From Psychrobacillus sp. NEAU-3TGS (GTDB lineage: Bacteria; Bacillota; Bacilli; Bacillales_A; Planococcaceae), in the NCBI RefSeq assembly GCF_029955155.1, contig NZ_JAPNOZ010000010.1:527661-591660 (forward strand): a stretch of DNA of 64,000 bases, given 5' to 3'. The position numbers and the translations under genes were made by a program. How positions within the stretch are numbered: position 1 is the stretch's first letter; each line of letters opens with the position of its first letter. The notes beneath the pieces were generated by a model that was given only the letters and a program-made list of their open reading frames with translations, was not told the origin of the DNA and did no database searches. Shown in pieces: positions 17,492-26,076 of the stretch.

Positions 17492-18769
17492 TTAACGAGC
17501 TAATATATCATTAACCTCTTTCTCAGCTGCTTCCAGCTCCGCATTAAGATCCATTTCGTTACTGTAAATGTTCTGTAGATGTTTATTTATCGCGCTATCC
17601 ACATCGCTAGCAGCTTCCACACCAAGATAAAAATCCGTTGCTTTATCTAAGCTTTCAACCGATGCAGTAAGAGCTTGCGATTCTAACGTGCCATCATTTT
17701 TATAGAAGAATTCATCCTTTGCAGCTTCCTTAGTGGAAGGAAGGGTGTTCGCTGTTTTCGCGAATGCTAGTTGATTTGCATCGTTCGTTACAAAATGTGC
17801 AAATTCAGTTGCAGCATCCACATTCTTAGAATCCTTTGGAACTACTAGATTCATAGTGTTTGTAAAACGTATTCCCGCTTTTCCTGTTGGAGCTGGAACC
17901 GCAATCGTATTTTCATATACATCCTGTGAAGCTGTTTTTAACTGATTGATAAATGAAGAGCTAGAGATAATCATTGCAACTTGTTCACTACCAAAAAGTT
18001 CAACTTGCTTACCAAACGATGGAATATCTTTTGGTATAACGCCATTCTCAATTAAATCAAGATTACTTTGTATATATTCTTTTATTTCGTCATTATTGAA
18101 TATCGCTTTGTCATCTTTAATAATCTCGTAGCCCTCTTCCAGAATGGAGCGTGTTCCCAACGAGAAAACGTACCCAAAAGAATCCGTTTTGTCTGCAATT
18201 TGTTTACCCCAGTCTGCCAACTCTTCTTTCGTTTGTGGAGGATTATTTATATCCAGACCTGCTTTTTCTGCTAAATTCTTATTAATATAAAGAACCGGTA
18301 TGCCCGTATACCATGGAAGTGCATATGCACCATCTCCCTGAACAGTGGAGCTATAGATCCCATCAAAATAAATTCCTTTTTGTTCATCCGTTAATTGTTC
18401 GTTAAAATCAACTAACGCCCCTTTGGAAGCCATCTGATTTGCAAATATAGTATTTAAGTTAACTACGTCAGGAGCTTGTTTGCTCGCAATACTTGTCAGT
18501 AATTTGTTTTGAACTGCATCAAACGGGAAGTCCTTCCATTCAATCGTTACATTAGGATGTTCTTCTTCATAAGTTGCAATTAAGTCATTGAAATAATCAT
18601 TGAATGTTGGTTGTAGCGCAATTGTCCAAAATTCTACCGTTGATTTTTCATTTTCTTTCGAATCAGAATCTTTCTCCCCTGTTTCCTCAGAACTACAAGC
18701 ACCTAAAACACCTAAAACAAGTAATAATATCATAGCTACTGGTAATAATTTTTTGTAAACCTTACTCAC
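17492..18769 (-). CDS. carbohydrate ABC transporter substrate-binding lipoprotein
   Basis: A 425-residue extracellular lipoprotein. The signal peptide ends in the lipobox VLGAC, followed by an acidic Ser/Glu/Lys linker and a type-1 solute-binding fold (VEFWTIALQPTFNDYFNDL, LPWYTGIPVLYINK). This is the CUT1 family for di- and oligosaccharides. GTG 18769 is chosen because GGGGGG precedes it; earlier in-frame codons lack a site. It likely captures the oligosaccharide released outside the cell by the secreted GHL10 protein. Confidence 0.92.
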   Translation of the reverse strand: MSKVYKKLLPVAMILLLVLGVLGACSSEETGEKDSDSKENEKSTVEFWTIALQPTFNDYFNDLIATYEEEHPNVTIEWKDFPFDAVQNKLLTSIASKQAPDVVNLNTIFANQMASKGALVDFNEQLTDEQKGIYFDGIYSSTVQGDGAYALPWYTGIPVLYINKNLAEKAGLDINNPPQTKEELADWGKQIADKTDSFGYVFSLGTRSILEEGYEIIKDDKAIFNNDEIKEYIQSNLDLIENGVIPKDIPSFGKQVELFGSEQVAMIISSSSFINQLKTASQDVYENTIAVPAPTGKAGIRFTNTMNLVVPKDSKNVDAATEFAHFVTNDANQLAFAKTANTLPSTKEAAKDEFFYKNDGTLESQALTASVESLDKATDFYLGVEAASDVDSAINKHLQNIYSNEMDLNAELEAAEKEVNDILAR

Positions 18770-18887
18770 TGCAATTCCCCCCAATAATGTTTGTTTTTGT
18801 TTATATATTTTTCCAAACTCCCCAATAAAGTTGAAACCGTTTTCACAAATGACTTTTCTACAGAATTATCTGTCTATTAGAAATGTA

Positions 18888-19550
18888 TCATTTTATGGAG
18901 ATTAAATCCACCTTTTTTTCAAAAAGAAATAAATTCTCCGTTTTTAGTGTTAGTCTGATGATCATTAAACTCTTATCCTTCCCAAACATGAGAAAATAGT
19001 GGGCATATGCAAGAAGGCTGAAAGAAAAAATAATAGGTATAAACCTTAGATAGACTGAAAGTATGAGAATAATTGAGTTGATAAGAATCAGAAGTAAGGT
19101 CTTTAGTGGTTGCCGAAACAGCAGATAAAAACTACTAATAAATAATGGTTTCAAATGATGTTCACCCAAAATAAATAACTTTATAAGATTGCTAGATATC
19201 CCTAAAAACAAAATAGATACAATTATATTAAAGGGTAGAAAAAAATTCTGTAACGCATTTGGCATATAATTTACAGCTAGAAGGTTACCTATCAGGATGA
19301 CTGAAACAAATAGAAGAACCAGCCATACTTTAATTCCTTTGATGAGGTAATCGTAAAATAACTTTAAAAATTGTTTCCAAGCTGGGATTGGCTTATCTTC
19401 TGACAAATCTTTCATAACTTCCACCAATGCTATAAAAGCAGGGTAAGCAGTGACTATGGGAAGCGAGCATAGGATGAACAAAAAGTTTAAAAGAACAAAA
19501 TCTACTATATATTCAAGTACTCTCACTAGTTTGTTATGTGAAGAAATCAT
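18888..19550 (-). CDS. YesL-like (DUF624) membrane protein
   Basis: A ~220-residue integral membrane protein with five or so hydrophobic segments, starting FVLLNFLFILCSLPIVTAYPAF, the recognisable YesL/DUF624 opening. Its role is unknown, but in Bacillales it regularly accompanies CUT1 sugar transporters. ATG 19550 has AAGGTG upstream; an in-frame GTG lies nine bases earlier. It lies between the regulator and the lipoprotein. Confidence 0.85.
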   Translation of the reverse strand: MISSHNKLVRVLEYIVDFVLLNFLFILCSLPIVTAYPAFIALVEVMKDLSEDKPIPAWKQFLKLFYDYLIKGIKVWLVLLFVSVILIGNLLAVNYMPNALQNFFLPFNIIVSILFLGISSNLIKLFILGEHHLKPLFISSFYLLFRQPLKTLLLILINSIILILSVYLRFIPIIFSFSLLAYAHYFLMFGKDKSLMIIRLTLKTENLFLFEKKVDLISIK

Positions 19551-19578
19551 GATTTTCACCTTTTTCTATACGTGTTTG

Positions 19579-20436
19579 TCAGTACAATTTATCGAGGACT
19601 GATTCTGCTGTATTTTTTATCGCTTTGGACGCTTGTTCTTTATTGCAAAGCGCAGCATTCGTTGCAAGAACATCTAATAATAAAAGCTGAGCGATTTTAG
19701 AAGAGAATATTCCACCTTCAAATGGAGATTCCTTATTTGCAGCCAGAAGAATTAAATCTGCATATTTGGTAATAGGTGATCTTGCTTGATTTGTAATACA
19801 AATGACAGATGTATTGTTTTTCTTCGCAATTTCTATGGCATCCACCACATCCTTTGTACTCCCTGATGAGGAGATTGCAATAATTAAATCCTCTTCCCCT
19901 AATAAGGAAGCGGTCATTGCCATCATATGTGAATCCGAAACATGTTCCGTATTATAGCCCAGCCGCATTAATCTGTGTTTACCATCCAATGCAGTAACTC
20001 CAGATGAACCTACCCCAAAGAAATAGATCTTCTTTGCACTGTTAATACAATCTACCGCTGCCTGCAAAGTGCTCTCTTGGAGTAATGCGACCGTATCATT
20101 TAAAGCACTTACATTTTGAGTTGTAATTTTTTTTGCAACTATCTCAACCGAATCATGTTCATCAATTTTCCCATAAACCTGTTCGTCCACTTCCATCAGA
20201 TTTTGTGCAACTGCTAACTTAAATTCTTGAAATCCTCTATATCCTAATTTCCTACAAAAACGCAATACTGTTGTTTCGCCAACCCCCACCACTTCCGCTA
20301 AATCAGTTACAGTGGAATATACTGCTTCCGCATGATTATCCATTATATAATCCGCTACCTTCTGCTCTGTTTTCGTCAGCGAGTTATATACGGATTGAAT
20401 AATGATAAGGGGGTTCACTTTCTCGGTAATCGGCAT
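19579..20436 (-). CDS. RpiR/MurR-family transcriptional regulator
   Basis: A 285-residue regulator with an N-terminal RpiR helix-turn-helix (about 1-77, with VVGVGETTVLRFCRKLGYRGFQEFK) and a C-terminal SIS sugar-phosphate domain (about 125-260, with FFGVGSSGVTALD and IISSSGSTKD-type loop). Such proteins sense phosphorylated amino sugars or related phosphosugars. As first gene of the operon it is probably autoregulated, with GlcNAc-6-P or ManNAc-6-P as a plausible effector. ATG 20436 follows AAAGGAG. Confidence 0.92.
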   Translation of the reverse strand: MPITEKVNPLIIIQSVYNSLTKTEQKVADYIMDNHAEAVYSTVTDLAEVVGVGETTVLRFCRKLGYRGFQEFKLAVAQNLMEVDEQVYGKIDEHDSVEIVAKKITTQNVSALNDTVALLQESTLQAAVDCINSAKKIYFFGVGSSGVTALDGKHRLMRLGYNTEHVSDSHMMAMTASLLGEEDLIIAISSSGSTKDVVDAIEIAKKNNTSVICITNQARSPITKYADLILLAANKESPFEGGIFSSKIAQLLLLDVLATNAALCNKEQASKAIKNTAESVLDKLY

Positions 20437-20522
20437 AAAAATTCTCCTTTATAGTTAATATAGAATCTAAATGAAGAAATATTCCTCCAAGTAATTAAAA
20501 AAAGGATTTATCATCCAACTAC

Positions 20523-20551
20523 AGAATACAAAATTGCTTTTGTTTCGTCAA
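20523..20551 (-). promoter_or_regulatory. sigma-A promoter of the glycan operon
   Basis: On the minus strand TTGACG (20551-20546) and TATTCT (20528-20523) are separated by exactly 17 bases, giving a leader of about 80 bases before the RpiR gene. This is the best promoter match in the 356-bp space between the operon and the next gene. Confidence 0.6.
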
Positions 20552-20683
20552 TGGTTTGAGGAAGTTTGTGGTGGGTCACGAGAAGAGTATTTGACTTATT
20601 ATTTTTCTTTTCGCGCACGTGCATCTTCTACCACTTCCTAGAGAAAGAAAATCCATCCACTTTTTTTCAATAAAAAGGAGGAT

Positions 20684-20705
20684 AAATTCAATATATATAG
20701 AATTT
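20684..20705. promoter_or_regulatory. dyad, possible operator
   Basis: AAATTC and GAATTT flank an AT-only 10-base centre, between the operon promoter and the secreted protein gene. It could be a binding site for the RpiR regulator, but six-base arms in AT-rich DNA can arise by chance. Confidence 0.25.
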
Positions 20706-20792
20706 TTTTAATATTGAGCCTCCATATCAACCTCTTAAGGTAGTTTGACAATCAATATGGGGATTTCAATAAAATCGAGAGGAGGAAAAGGA

Positions 20793-21863
20793 ATGAAAAG
20801 GAAGTCTACTTTAATTTTAGGTACTGTTCTATTAGCATTACTTCTGCCTAACCAGTCATTTGCCAATGAGAATTATGTACCAATTGAAACACTTAAGCCT
20901 GCGGTTCATCTAGAAAAACCAGAATTAAAACAAACGGGAGGAAAACTGATACTAAGTGATTCACCAGAAACGTACTCCGACAATGGTGCTTTTTATCGAG
21001 ACACCGCTACAGGTGAATTCCGTGTATTTTGGCATCATCAAAATGTTAGTGGAGAAAATCGAAACGTCAGCCTAGCCCTAACGAATACTTCGGATGAACC
21101 AGTGGTGCTGTATTCTAAAGGAGTAGGAGCTTCAGTTAGTATTTATCCTGACGTCGCTGGAAAAGAAGCGTTAGTACAATTTCTAGAAGAAAAGGCTGAA
21201 AAAAAATACATTAAAACCTTGCAGCCTGGTGAAAGCTATTACCTGGAAACAAAGGCAGGCGATGGAGACACGGTTAGCGGGATTGCCCAATATGATGTCT
21301 ATACGAAACACGGACATCAGCAGGCCACTGTCACCGCAACCACACTTAACTATACAGAACGTCCAGCTGACCCACTTTCTGTTGAAATCTTACCGCCTGA
21401 CTCACATGTTCGTGGAAGTTTTCCACATTTTGATCGTGAGGGTATACTTACTTATGATACCGCATTAGGAAATGCCTATATTCGACTTTCATCTGCAGCT
21501 TCTGGTCAATGGAGCGATAAATTACCGGGAGAATATGAAGAAGGGATTAGTGTAGTCGATGGAAACAAACCGGTCATCAACAATGGGAACTACGGTGTTT
21601 TATATAATTTAGACGTTAACGTGGAAAATAGTTTACAAAGTCCACAGCAACTCTCTATCTATGATAACCCTGCGGGTGGATTTGGTCATTTTGCTATGCA
21701 ATGGAACGGTAAACTTAACACTACCGGGTTTCTAAGTTATGTAAATGCATGGAAGTTTGCGTCTGAAAAAATCGGAGCCAACGGGAATCAATACGATTTT
21801 GTCACGAGTCTTCCAGGCGGCGCATCTGGTCCTTCCGTAATATACTTTGTGCCAGAAAATTAA
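20793..21863 (+). CDS. secreted protein of unknown function beside the glycan operon
   Basis: A 356-residue protein with a clear signal peptide (MKRKSTLILGTVLLALLLP then cleavage near SFA-NE). The mature part looks beta-rich, with many Gly, Ser, Thr and aromatic residues, and no membrane anchor. Stretches such as FWHHQNVSGENRNVSLALTN, LPPDSHVRGSFPHFD and GHFAMQWNGKLNTTG may be domain landmarks, but I do not recognise the family. ATG 20793 has GAGAGGAGG upstream. Between the regulator and the secreted GHL10 protein, it may bind or process the same polymer. Confidence 0.75.
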   Translation: MKRKSTLILGTVLLALLLPNQSFANENYVPIETLKPAVHLEKPELKQTGGKLILSDSPETYSDNGAFYRDTATGEFRVFWHHQNVSGENRNVSLALTNTSDEPVVLYSKGVGASVSIYPDVAGKEALVQFLEEKAEKKYIKTLQPGESYYLETKAGDGDTVSGIAQYDVYTKHGHQQATVTATTLNYTERPADPLSVEILPPDSHVRGSFPHFDREGILTYDTALGNAYIRLSSAASGQWSDKLPGEYEEGISVVDGNKPVINNGNYGVLYNLDVNVENSLQSPQQLSIYDNPAGGFGHFAMQWNGKLNTTGFLSYVNAWKFASEKIGANGNQYDFVTSLPGGASGPSVIYFVPEN

Positions 21864-21913
21864 GTAAAACCAATAGTAAAGTGGGTCGCAGGGAAAGGTT
21901 CTCTGTCCACCCA

Positions 21914-21950
21914 AAAAAGTGGGATGGAGCTACCCTCCATCCCACTTTTT
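21914..21950. terminator. bidirectional intrinsic terminator
   Basis: A perfect 16-bp stem: the arm 21914-21929 (AAAAAGTGGGATGGAG) pairs with 21935-21950, loop CTACC. A and T tracts on both sides make it work in both directions between the two convergent genes. Confidence 0.92.
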
Positions 21951-21983
21951 ATGTTTTCTCATGTTGCAGTTTTAGAATCTACC

Positions 21984-24863
21984 CTAGGCTTCGGTAAATA
22001 TTTCAATATACGAGACTAGCTCTTCGGCCACTTCAACCGGGATATGCTTGCCTGCATGTTTTTGAACAAAACTTTGAAGTTCTTCTAGTTTTTGAATACC
22101 TGTCAACCTTGCTTCTTCTGCTTGTTCAACTAGTCCTTTTTCGTTAAGCTCTTCTGCTGAAGCAAAATCTCTTTGTGCACCTGCTAATCTGGCAAGCACA
22201 GCTTGTTGAATACCCTCATTATTGAAAGAAGTTTTTTCGACAAACTCAATAACTTGACCTAGAGTTGGTTCTTCAGCAAAAATAGTTACCACTAGTTGGT
22301 GTGTTTTAAAACCATCGACAGAAACGATGATTTCAATCTGATTTTCACCAGGCTGAAGTGAAAGCTGTGCGGAGAATTCACCATTTGATTGTACAGGTGC
22401 TGCTAAACCATTCACAGATACCTCAGCATTACCTGGTCCCACTACTTGTACTATACCTTGATATTCGAAGCCAACAGTAGAGAATGTTTTCCCATCATAG
22501 TTCAAGGAACCTTTTACAATAGCGGATCGTACCTTATCCCCTATATCAAAGTTAGTACCAACAAGAACTCTTCTTTCACGAATGCCGGAACTATCAAGTG
22601 CTGAAATGACGAAGCCACCCTCTGGAATTAGGCTATTGTTATCTTCTACCACGTTCCAGTTCCAGTTCATCGCTTGTTTCTTATTCACCATCTTAACGAC
22701 TTCACCGTTGGCATCTACAACTGCTTCTACTCCCCATTTATTGGTAGCCGTAGAAAGTCCAAATGTGTCAGAGTACACATTTAAATTATCTTCATTACGA
22801 TTAATATTTAAGAAATCTCCAACAAATGGATTTTCTGGTTCAGCTGGATTACTGATTCCTATTACATAATCCTTCACATATTCATCGTCCGCAATAGAAG
22901 CCTTAATGACAGGGAAGTTTGCTTGCGAATAGTCAAACAGCATGAGTCCACTTGTATTATTAAGCCCAGCTTGGAAGGCTTCTCTTTGTAAGGATGGGTC
23001 TTGTAAATTTGCTAAAGCCATACTTGCATAGAGAGGTAATTGTCCATCTGTTAAAATATTTCCTAGTGTAATATATTTATTGATTTCCTTTGCTGTTGTT
23101 TGATACGTACCAATCATTAGGAAATCTAACTTATCAGAATAAGCTGCTTGCTGGTAATCTTCCCCGTATAAATTTTCTTGCGGGAATTGTAATCGTGAAT
23201 CATAAGTAAAGGTTGGACTAGACCAGTTTACACCGTTTAAATAATAAGATTCAAACCAAGAGCCAACATATGCAGATAACTCAATATCACGATTATCACT
23301 TACATTATATTGGTCAACTAATTCCCTTGATTCTTCTACAAAACTATTAATTACGCTAGATCTAAATGTAAACCATTCATTAATAAGTGGGCCATCTACA
23401 CGATTACTGCCTTCATAATAAAAGACATCCTGTGGCCAATTCGTTAATGTTTTTCCTCTTTCAGCAAGAAAACCTTCAAATTGCGTTCTAGATTGCTCAC
23501 TAAAATCAGCGAAATAGTTATCATATCTACCACGGTCCAATGAGATCCCGTCAACATCATAGTTTTTCATTACTTCTTCAAACGTTTTTAATTGATAGTC
23601 TCGAACCTCAGGGTTAGAAGGGTTAACAAAAGCTACTAAAGCACCTTTTTTACCATATGCACTTTCTCTTAATGGTAAAATTTCTCCGTTATCCTCAGAT
23701 CGATAAACCTTCTCTTCCCACTCTGGATGGTCATTTAATACTGCAAATTCATTAAAGGCAATAGAGCCTTCCGCAAATACGTTAAAAGCAGCATGAACCT
23801 CTATACCTAATTGATGACCATGTTCGATAAATTCTTCTAATAAATCTAAATCTGGGTTTGAACCACTTCTACTATCTGCTGTCATTTCACTTACATATGG
23901 ACGATTTGTTAGGTCGTTCTTTTGATAGGATACGAAACCTTCAACGCCCTTCACATCAAACATCACAGCTGTAACACCTGCATCTTTGGCTTCAATGAGC
24001 ATGTTACGAACATCCTCACTGGATTGGAATCTTCTTGCGTTTGATGCTTGATCAACCCAGAGAAAGACTTCTTTTTTTACAGATGGGGAGTCTTGATAGT
24101 AAACAATTAACGATTTTTTATCATGTAAAATCTCATTCTTGTAAATTTCTACATCAATGTAATTGGTCCTTGATGTTAGCTCGTATACATATTGGAAGGA
24201 ACCATCTTCTTGAAGCTCTACCTCCTGTTCATTTACTAGCAATTTATAGTTTTGATCACTTTCAAAGTTTTGGATAGAACCAGAGATATTAGCTTGCGGT
24301 TCTGTAAGCGTATACATTAACTCGTTTTGTAAATTGATTCTTGCGTTCAATCCATTACCTGTCATAAATTCTGTAATTGGAACTACATTCCCATTTTTTC
24401 TTAACTTAATAACATCGCCTTCCTTAAAGTTGGTAGCTAAGAATTTACGGAAGTCTTTCGTAGCCCAAGAGTCGTCTTGTGCTAGAAGCACATATCCGCC
24501 TGCTGGTATTGCTAAAGATTGTTCATCCTCCCAAACAGGTGGCGCACCATTTACTGATTGACTGACTACCTTTGTAACTGTATTGTTTGCATCGACTTGA
24601 ACGGCTACCCAGAACTTTTTCACTAAAACCTCACTTGCATACTCAGATGTATAAAGCATCATAAAATCTGCTTTTCCATCAATGCTTTCATCTATATAAT
24701 TTATCTTATGCATTTCCCCCACTGGACTCATGGAAGGGTCTAATGGAGCAGCCTCCACCTCAATCAAATCTTCATTGTTTGTTTCAGCAAATGAAGAGAT
24801 TGGGAACAAAGAAACAATTAATAGTAAAGCTAGAAAAACACTAAAAAACTTTCTGATTTTCAA
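21984..24863 (-). CDS. secreted multidomain GHL10-family glycosidase with FIMAH domain
   Basis: A ~959-residue secreted protein. The order is: signal peptide (ending near FAE), a ~100-residue module with PAGGYVLLAQDDS, a small beta domain, the GHL10 barrel at about 265-655 (AVMFDVKGVEG, NVFAEGSIAF, LVAFVNPSNPEV, DGISLDRGRYDN, YVGSWFES-x4-GVNWSS), a second copy-like module (PEGGFVISALDSS), an Ig-like domain near 790-850 and a C-terminal helical FIMAH-type domain (GKHIPVEVAEEL). The likely active-site Asp is in LDRGRY. TTG 24863 is used because AAGGGAG precedes it; GTG 24872 is the alternative. It probably cuts the polymer outside the cell for the ABC transporter. Confidence 0.88.
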   Translation of the reverse strand: MKIRKFFSVFLALLLIVSLFPISSFAETNNEDLIEVEAAPLDPSMSPVGEMHKINYIDESIDGKADFMMLYTSEYASEVLVKKFWVAVQVDANNTVTKVVSQSVNGAPPVWEDEQSLAIPAGGYVLLAQDDSWATKDFRKFLATNFKEGDVIKLRKNGNVVPITEFMTGNGLNARINLQNELMYTLTEPQANISGSIQNFESDQNYKLLVNEQEVELQEDGSFQYVYELTSRTNYIDVEIYKNEILHDKKSLIVYYQDSPSVKKEVFLWVDQASNARRFQSSEDVRNMLIEAKDAGVTAVMFDVKGVEGFVSYQKNDLTNRPYVSEMTADSRSGSNPDLDLLEEFIEHGHQLGIEVHAAFNVFAEGSIAFNEFAVLNDHPEWEEKVYRSEDNGEILPLRESAYGKKGALVAFVNPSNPEVRDYQLKTFEEVMKNYDVDGISLDRGRYDNYFADFSEQSRTQFEGFLAERGKTLTNWPQDVFYYEGSNRVDGPLINEWFTFRSSVINSFVEESRELVDQYNVSDNRDIELSAYVGSWFESYYLNGVNWSSPTFTYDSRLQFPQENLYGEDYQQAAYSDKLDFLMIGTYQTTAKEINKYITLGNILTDGQLPLYASMALANLQDPSLQREAFQAGLNNTSGLMLFDYSQANFPVIKASIADDEYVKDYVIGISNPAEPENPFVGDFLNINRNEDNLNVYSDTFGLSTATNKWGVEAVVDANGEVVKMVNKKQAMNWNWNVVEDNNSLIPEGGFVISALDSSGIRERRVLVGTNFDIGDKVRSAIVKGSLNYDGKTFSTVGFEYQGIVQVVGPGNAEVSVNGLAAPVQSNGEFSAQLSLQPGENQIEIIVSVDGFKTHQLVVTIFAEEPTLGQVIEFVEKTSFNNEGIQQAVLARLAGAQRDFASAEELNEKGLVEQAEEARLTGIQKLEELQSFVQKHAGKHIPVEVAEELVSYIEIFTEA

Positions 24864-24974
24864 AACTTTCACTCCCTTATTATAGTGTTGTGACTTTGGT
24901 CAACCTACAAAGATCATTTCCACCTCCGTTATATAGTAAATTTCATAAAGACAAAGATTTTGAAGGTAATAACC

Positions 24975-24998
24975 TCCGGAATGTTATTAAATTCCGGA
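24975..24998. promoter_or_regulatory. inverted repeat upstream of the secreted GHL10 gene
   Basis: TCCGGAAT (24975-24982) and ATTCCGGA (24991-24998) form a perfect 8-bp dyad with an 8-base spacer, about 112-135 bases upstream of the GHL10 start. Possible operator. The rest of 24864-25260 holds only a palindromic repeat and AT-rich DNA. Confidence 0.35.
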
Positions 24999-25147
24999 AT
25001 AATCCTCCTTTAAATAACATAACTAAGCGCAAATGCCAGGTCAACGAAAAATTTGAATTATCAAATAATTAAGAAAAAAGTAGTAGAACTAAAGGCTAAT
25101 GTACAAATCTCTGAGTAGTAGCAGTACCTATCACCTTAATTTTAACG

Positions 25148-25190
25148 TCCCTGTGTAAGAAACAATTCTGAATTGTTTCTTATGCAGGGA
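25148..25190. repeat. 43-bp palindromic repeat, copy 2
   Basis: Two 21-base arms (TCCCTGTGTAAGAAACAATT + C, and GAATTGTTTCTTATGCAGGG + A) around one central base, two mismatches. Same family as 51147-51189 and 49929-49983. Confidence 0.8.
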
Positions 25191-25260
25191 TGATTTTAAC
25201 CATAAGAAAGCCACTAGAAGTGACTCTCCCCCTTCCAACGGCCTGTTGCTTACTCTGAAG

Positions 25261-25680
25261 TTAAATGATAAATTCTTTAATCACCTTACAAACTTTATCA
25301 ACATCCTCTTCACTCAAGTAAGGATGCATTGGTAAAGAAAGCACTAAATCACAAAGGTTATTAGTAATTTCAAATTCTCGATCATTAATATTCAAATATG
25401 TAAAAGCATCTTGCTTATGCATTGGCTTAACATAATAAATCATACTGGGAATGTCATGCTCCTTTAGTTTCACTTGTAAACCATCCCGCTGTTCATTGTT
25501 CTTTAGCTTAATAGTATACTGGGCAAAACTTGAATAAAACCCATCTGGTATTAATGGAGTTTCGACAATTCCTTTCAATCTTTCATCATATAAGTTATAC
25601 ACTCGGTTTACATCTTCCACTTCGTGATCAATAAATGCTTTTAGTTTTACTTTTAATATAGCAGCTTGAATAATATTTGA
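25261..25680 (-). pseudogene. C-terminal remnant of a DegT/DnrJ/EryC1 aminotransferase
   Basis: The minus strand encodes about 139 residues matching only the C-terminal third of sugar aminotransferases: IIQAAILKVKLKAF, then YDERLKGI, YVKPMHKQDAF and LSLPMHPYLSEEDVDKV. The lysine-bearing and cofactor-binding N-terminal two thirds are missing. The complete aminotransferase at 37459 is a separate gene. The fragment lies at the downstream end of the polysaccharide locus and abuts a remnant of an unrelated gene, so it marks a rearrangement point. Confidence 0.8.
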
Positions 25681-25885
25681 AGCCCATCACTTCCCCTACT
25701 GTTATCATGACTTCTGTTCATAGGCGGTCAGTATTCTTTCATAGATTTCCCCAAATATTCCCCCAGTGTAAAATAGAAGCCACTACTGGTGCACTTGGAT
25801 GTACCAAAGTGGTTGGCTTACATCATCGAAGTCCAAAATATGTGTTGCTGTCACATTAATGAGGGCAGCATATTCAAGTGAAACT
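25681..25885 (-). pseudogene. remnant of an MmgE/PrpD-family protein
   Basis: Directly upstream of the DegT fragment, minus-strand frames show pieces in the order expected for MmgE/PrpD proteins: EYAALINVTATHILDFDD, then after a shift VHPSAPVVASIL, then after another shift VMITVGEVMGF. At least two frameshifts are needed. The HPSAP and LDFDD motifs are family hallmarks. The join to the DegT remnant is within a few bases of 25680. Confidence 0.6.
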
Positions 25886-26076
25886 TACTCCTCCCTATAG
25901 CGAAGCCATTGCATTTTGTTAGGAGAAAAGAAGGGACTTAAAAGTCAATAAGCAGATAGTGCATTTAAGAACTCCCTAATTAGGACTATTTTTTTCAGTT
26001 AATTATATATTGAATCCAAAAAGGATAATTGCTCTTAAAGTAACAATTTATTCTTAATCTACTATTATAAAACGCT

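Noticed and set aside
20745-20780. TTGACA as promoter for the secreted protein gene
   Set aside because: The only TAAAAT box is 19 bases away and transcription would start within the ribosome binding site.
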